Shown: in pieces, positions 5,737-7,178 of the stretch
Numbering within the stretch: the stretch's first letter is position 1
Layout of the letters: each line of letters starts with the position of its first letter
DNA from: Candidatus Aminicenantota bacterium
Lineage (GTDB): Bacteria; Acidobacteriota; UBA6911; RPQK01; JAJDTT01
Assembly: GCA_026706325.1 (NCBI GenBank)
Contig: JAPOYZ010000338.1
Span: 1-7,178 of the forward strand
Reading direction: 5' to 3'
DNA length: 7,178 nt
Position numbers and translations under genes: made by a program
Notes under the pieces: generated by a model
Databases searched by the model: none
The model's input: only the letters and a program-made list of their open reading frames with translations
What the model was told of the DNA's origin: nothing

Positions 5737-7178
5737 TTGAGCAGCCGGGAAGTCATCGTCATTCTCGACTTCGGGTCGCAATATACGCAGTTGATCGCCC
5801 GCCGGATTCGTGAGGCCCAAGTCTTCTCGGAGGTGGTTCCGTACCACACGCCGTTTCAGGAAATCGAGAGCCGCCAGCCCAGCGGAATCATCCTGTCCGG
5901 AGGGCCCCGGTCCGTATTCGAAGAGGGTGCTCCGCATCCTGATCCTCAAATCTACTCCTGTGGCGTCCCGCTGCTCGGAATCTGCTACGGCATGCAGCTC
6001 CTGGCCCACCGGTTCGGGGGGCAGGTTCACCCCTCCCGGCGTGAATACGGAAAGGCCCAGCTGGAACGGTCCCGTTCCTCGCCTCTGCTGGATGGCCTTC
6101 CCCGGACGATGCAGGTCTGGATGAGTCACGGCGACCGGATCGAGGCGGTGCCTTCCGGGTTTCGGCGGGTGGCGTCCACGCACAGCGCTCTCGCCGTCAT
6201 GGAAAGCCGGGAGCGGCGGATCTTTGGCGTCCAGTTTCACCCCGAGGTGGTTCACACGCCGCTGGGGCGGGAAGTATTCTCAAATTTTGTGGACCTCTGC
6301 GGCTGCAAGCGTGATTGGACCGCGACCTCTTTCATCGAGAGCACCGTCGACCAGATCCGGGACCGCGTGGGATCGGGACGAGCCGTTTGCGGGTTGTCCG
6401 GTGGGGTCGACTCGACCGTCGCGGCCATCCTGGTCCACAAGAGCATCCGTCGACGCCTCACCTGTGTCTTCGTGGACAATGGCTTGTTGCGGGCAGGAGA
6501 GTTCCGGCAGGTGCTCGCTACGGTGCGGGACGAATTGCAATTGAACGTGGTGGGGGTGGAAGCGAGGTCCCGGTTCCTGGATCTTCTGGCGGGCGTGGAG
6601 GAACCGGAGAGGAAACGGAAGATCATCGGGGAAACCTTCATTCGAGTCTTTGAAGAGGAATGCCGCAAGCTCGGAGATGTGCGCTTCCTGGTCCAGGGGA
6701 CGCTGTATCCCGACGTCATCGAATCGGTCTCCGTCAAGGGTCCGTCGGCCGTGATCAAGAGTCATCACAACGTCGGGGGATTGCCGGAGGAGATGGATCT
6801 GGAGTTGGTGGAGCCGCTGCGGGATCTGTTCAAGGACGAAGTTCGCCAGGTCGGCCGGGAGTTGGGCCTCCCCCGGGAGATCTTGTGGAGACAGCCATTT
6901 CCGGGTCCCGGCCTGTCCGTCCGCATCCTGGGCCCGGTGACCGACGAGAGGTTGGCGCTGCTGCGCCAAGCGGATCGAATCGTGGATGAGGAGGTTCGCC
7001 GGGCCCGTCTCTACGAGCAGATCTGGCAGTCTTTCGCCGTCCTGTTGCCGGTCAAGAGCGTCGGCGTCATGGGAGACGGGAGAACCTACGAGCACGTGGT
7101 TGCGATTCGAGCCGTCGACAGCGTCGACGGAATGACCGCGGATTGGGTCTCCCTGCCCCGGGCGAGAACCTCCCGGGG
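5737..7178 (+). CDS. guaA: GMP synthase (glutamine-hydrolysing), 3' end beyond the window
   Basis: GuaA converts XMP to GMP, using ATP and ammonia released from glutamine, in cytoplasmic purine synthesis. The frame is open for 480 codons from a TTG start to the right edge; E. coli GuaA has 525 residues. The class I glutamine amidotransferase domain (about 5-190) begins VIVILDFGSQYTQLIARRI and has the triad Cys-83 in GICYGMQ, His-168 and Glu-170 in QFHPE. The ATP pyrophosphatase domain has the P-loop SGGVDS (221-226), then FVDNGLLR (245-252), KIIGETFI (295-302), VQGTLYPDVIES (319-330) and KSHHNVGGLP (341-350). The dimerisation domain includes QPFPGPGLSVRILG (386-399) and VMGDGRTYEHVVAIRAV (444-460). 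The TTG start is supported by AGAGG 5 bases upstream and by family alignment of the N-terminus. No key residue is missing. It diverges from uppP and has its own predicted promoter. Confidence 0.96.
   Translation, partial: MSSREVIVILDFGSQYTQLIARRIREAQVFSEVVPYHTPFQEIESRQPSGIILSGGPRSVFEEGAPHPDPQIYSCGVPLLGICYGMQLLAHRFGGQVHPSRREYGKAQLERSRSSPLLDGLPRTMQVWMSHGDRIEAVPSGFRRVASTHSALAVMESRERRIFGVQFHPEVVHTPLGREVFSNFVDLCGCKRDWTATSFIESTVDQIRDRVGSGRAVCGLSGGVDSTVAAILVHKSIRRRLTCVFVDNGLLRAGEFRQVLATVRDELQLNVVGVEARSRFLDLLAGVEEPERKRKIIGETFIRVFEEECRKLGDVRFLVQGTLYPDVIESVSVKGPSAVIKSHHNVGGLPEEMDLELVEPLRDLFKDEVRQVGRELGLPREILWRQPFPGPGLSVRILGPVTDERLALLRQADRIVDEEVRRARLYEQIWQSFAVLLPVKSVGVMGDGRTYEHVVAIRAVDSVDGMTADWVSLPRARTSR

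Noticed and set aside
6280..7095. A 271-codon minus-strand open frame inside guaA
   Set aside because: It is antisense to the conserved ATP pyrophosphatase domain of GuaA; its composition is that of a shadow frame.

Overview
This is a compact, GC-rich bacterial chromosomal window made almost entirely of housekeeping genes. The base composition, the protein families and a secreted metallo-beta-lactamase-fold protein suggest a high-GC, probably Gram-negative lineage. Acidobacteriota or a deltaproteobacterium-like group would fit, but I cannot fix the taxon from sequence alone. No tRNA, rRNA, CRISPR array, insertion sequence, phage gene or attachment site is visible, and I saw no convincing sign of recent horizontal transfer.

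Layout from left to right. Positions 1-2672, minus strand, hold a nitrogen-sensing pair: glnD (PII uridylyltransferase/uridylyl-removing enzyme), followed after 4 bases by a PII signal-transduction protein cut by the window edge. A 136-base divergent spacer leads to ilvN (2809-3300, plus strand), the regulatory subunit of acetolactate synthase, without ilvB beside it. After a 68-base convergent gap come three minus-strand genes that look like one transcription unit, read from right to left: uppP (undecaprenyl-diphosphatase, 5569-4748), an unrecognised probably exported helical protein (4850-4140) whose start lies inside uppP, and an exported metallo-beta-lactamase-fold hydrolase (4055-3369). 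A 167-base divergent spacer then leads to guaA (GMP synthase, from 5737, plus strand), which runs off the right edge about 35-45 codons short of a normal C-terminus.

How the genes work together: GlnD reads glutamine and sets the uridylylation state of PII, whose target Tyr-51 is present. IlvN gives valine feedback to branched-chain amino acid synthesis. UppP recycles the lipid carrier for peptidoglycan and other envelope polymers, and the two exported downstream proteins may share an envelope setting, although nothing shows a common function. GuaA makes GMP using glutamine. The neighbourhood is mainly a patchwork of core genes and not a dedicated system.

Points most worth checking are the roughly 100-base uppP/unknown-gene overlap in two frames, an imperfect direct repeat with about two helical turns of offset in the guaA leader, promoter-like -10 elements readable on both strands in the two divergent spacers, a possible leaderless ilvN mRNA, and active-site or loop substitutions in the MBL-fold protein, PII and UppP. 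I do not see an obvious undescribed multi-gene system here.
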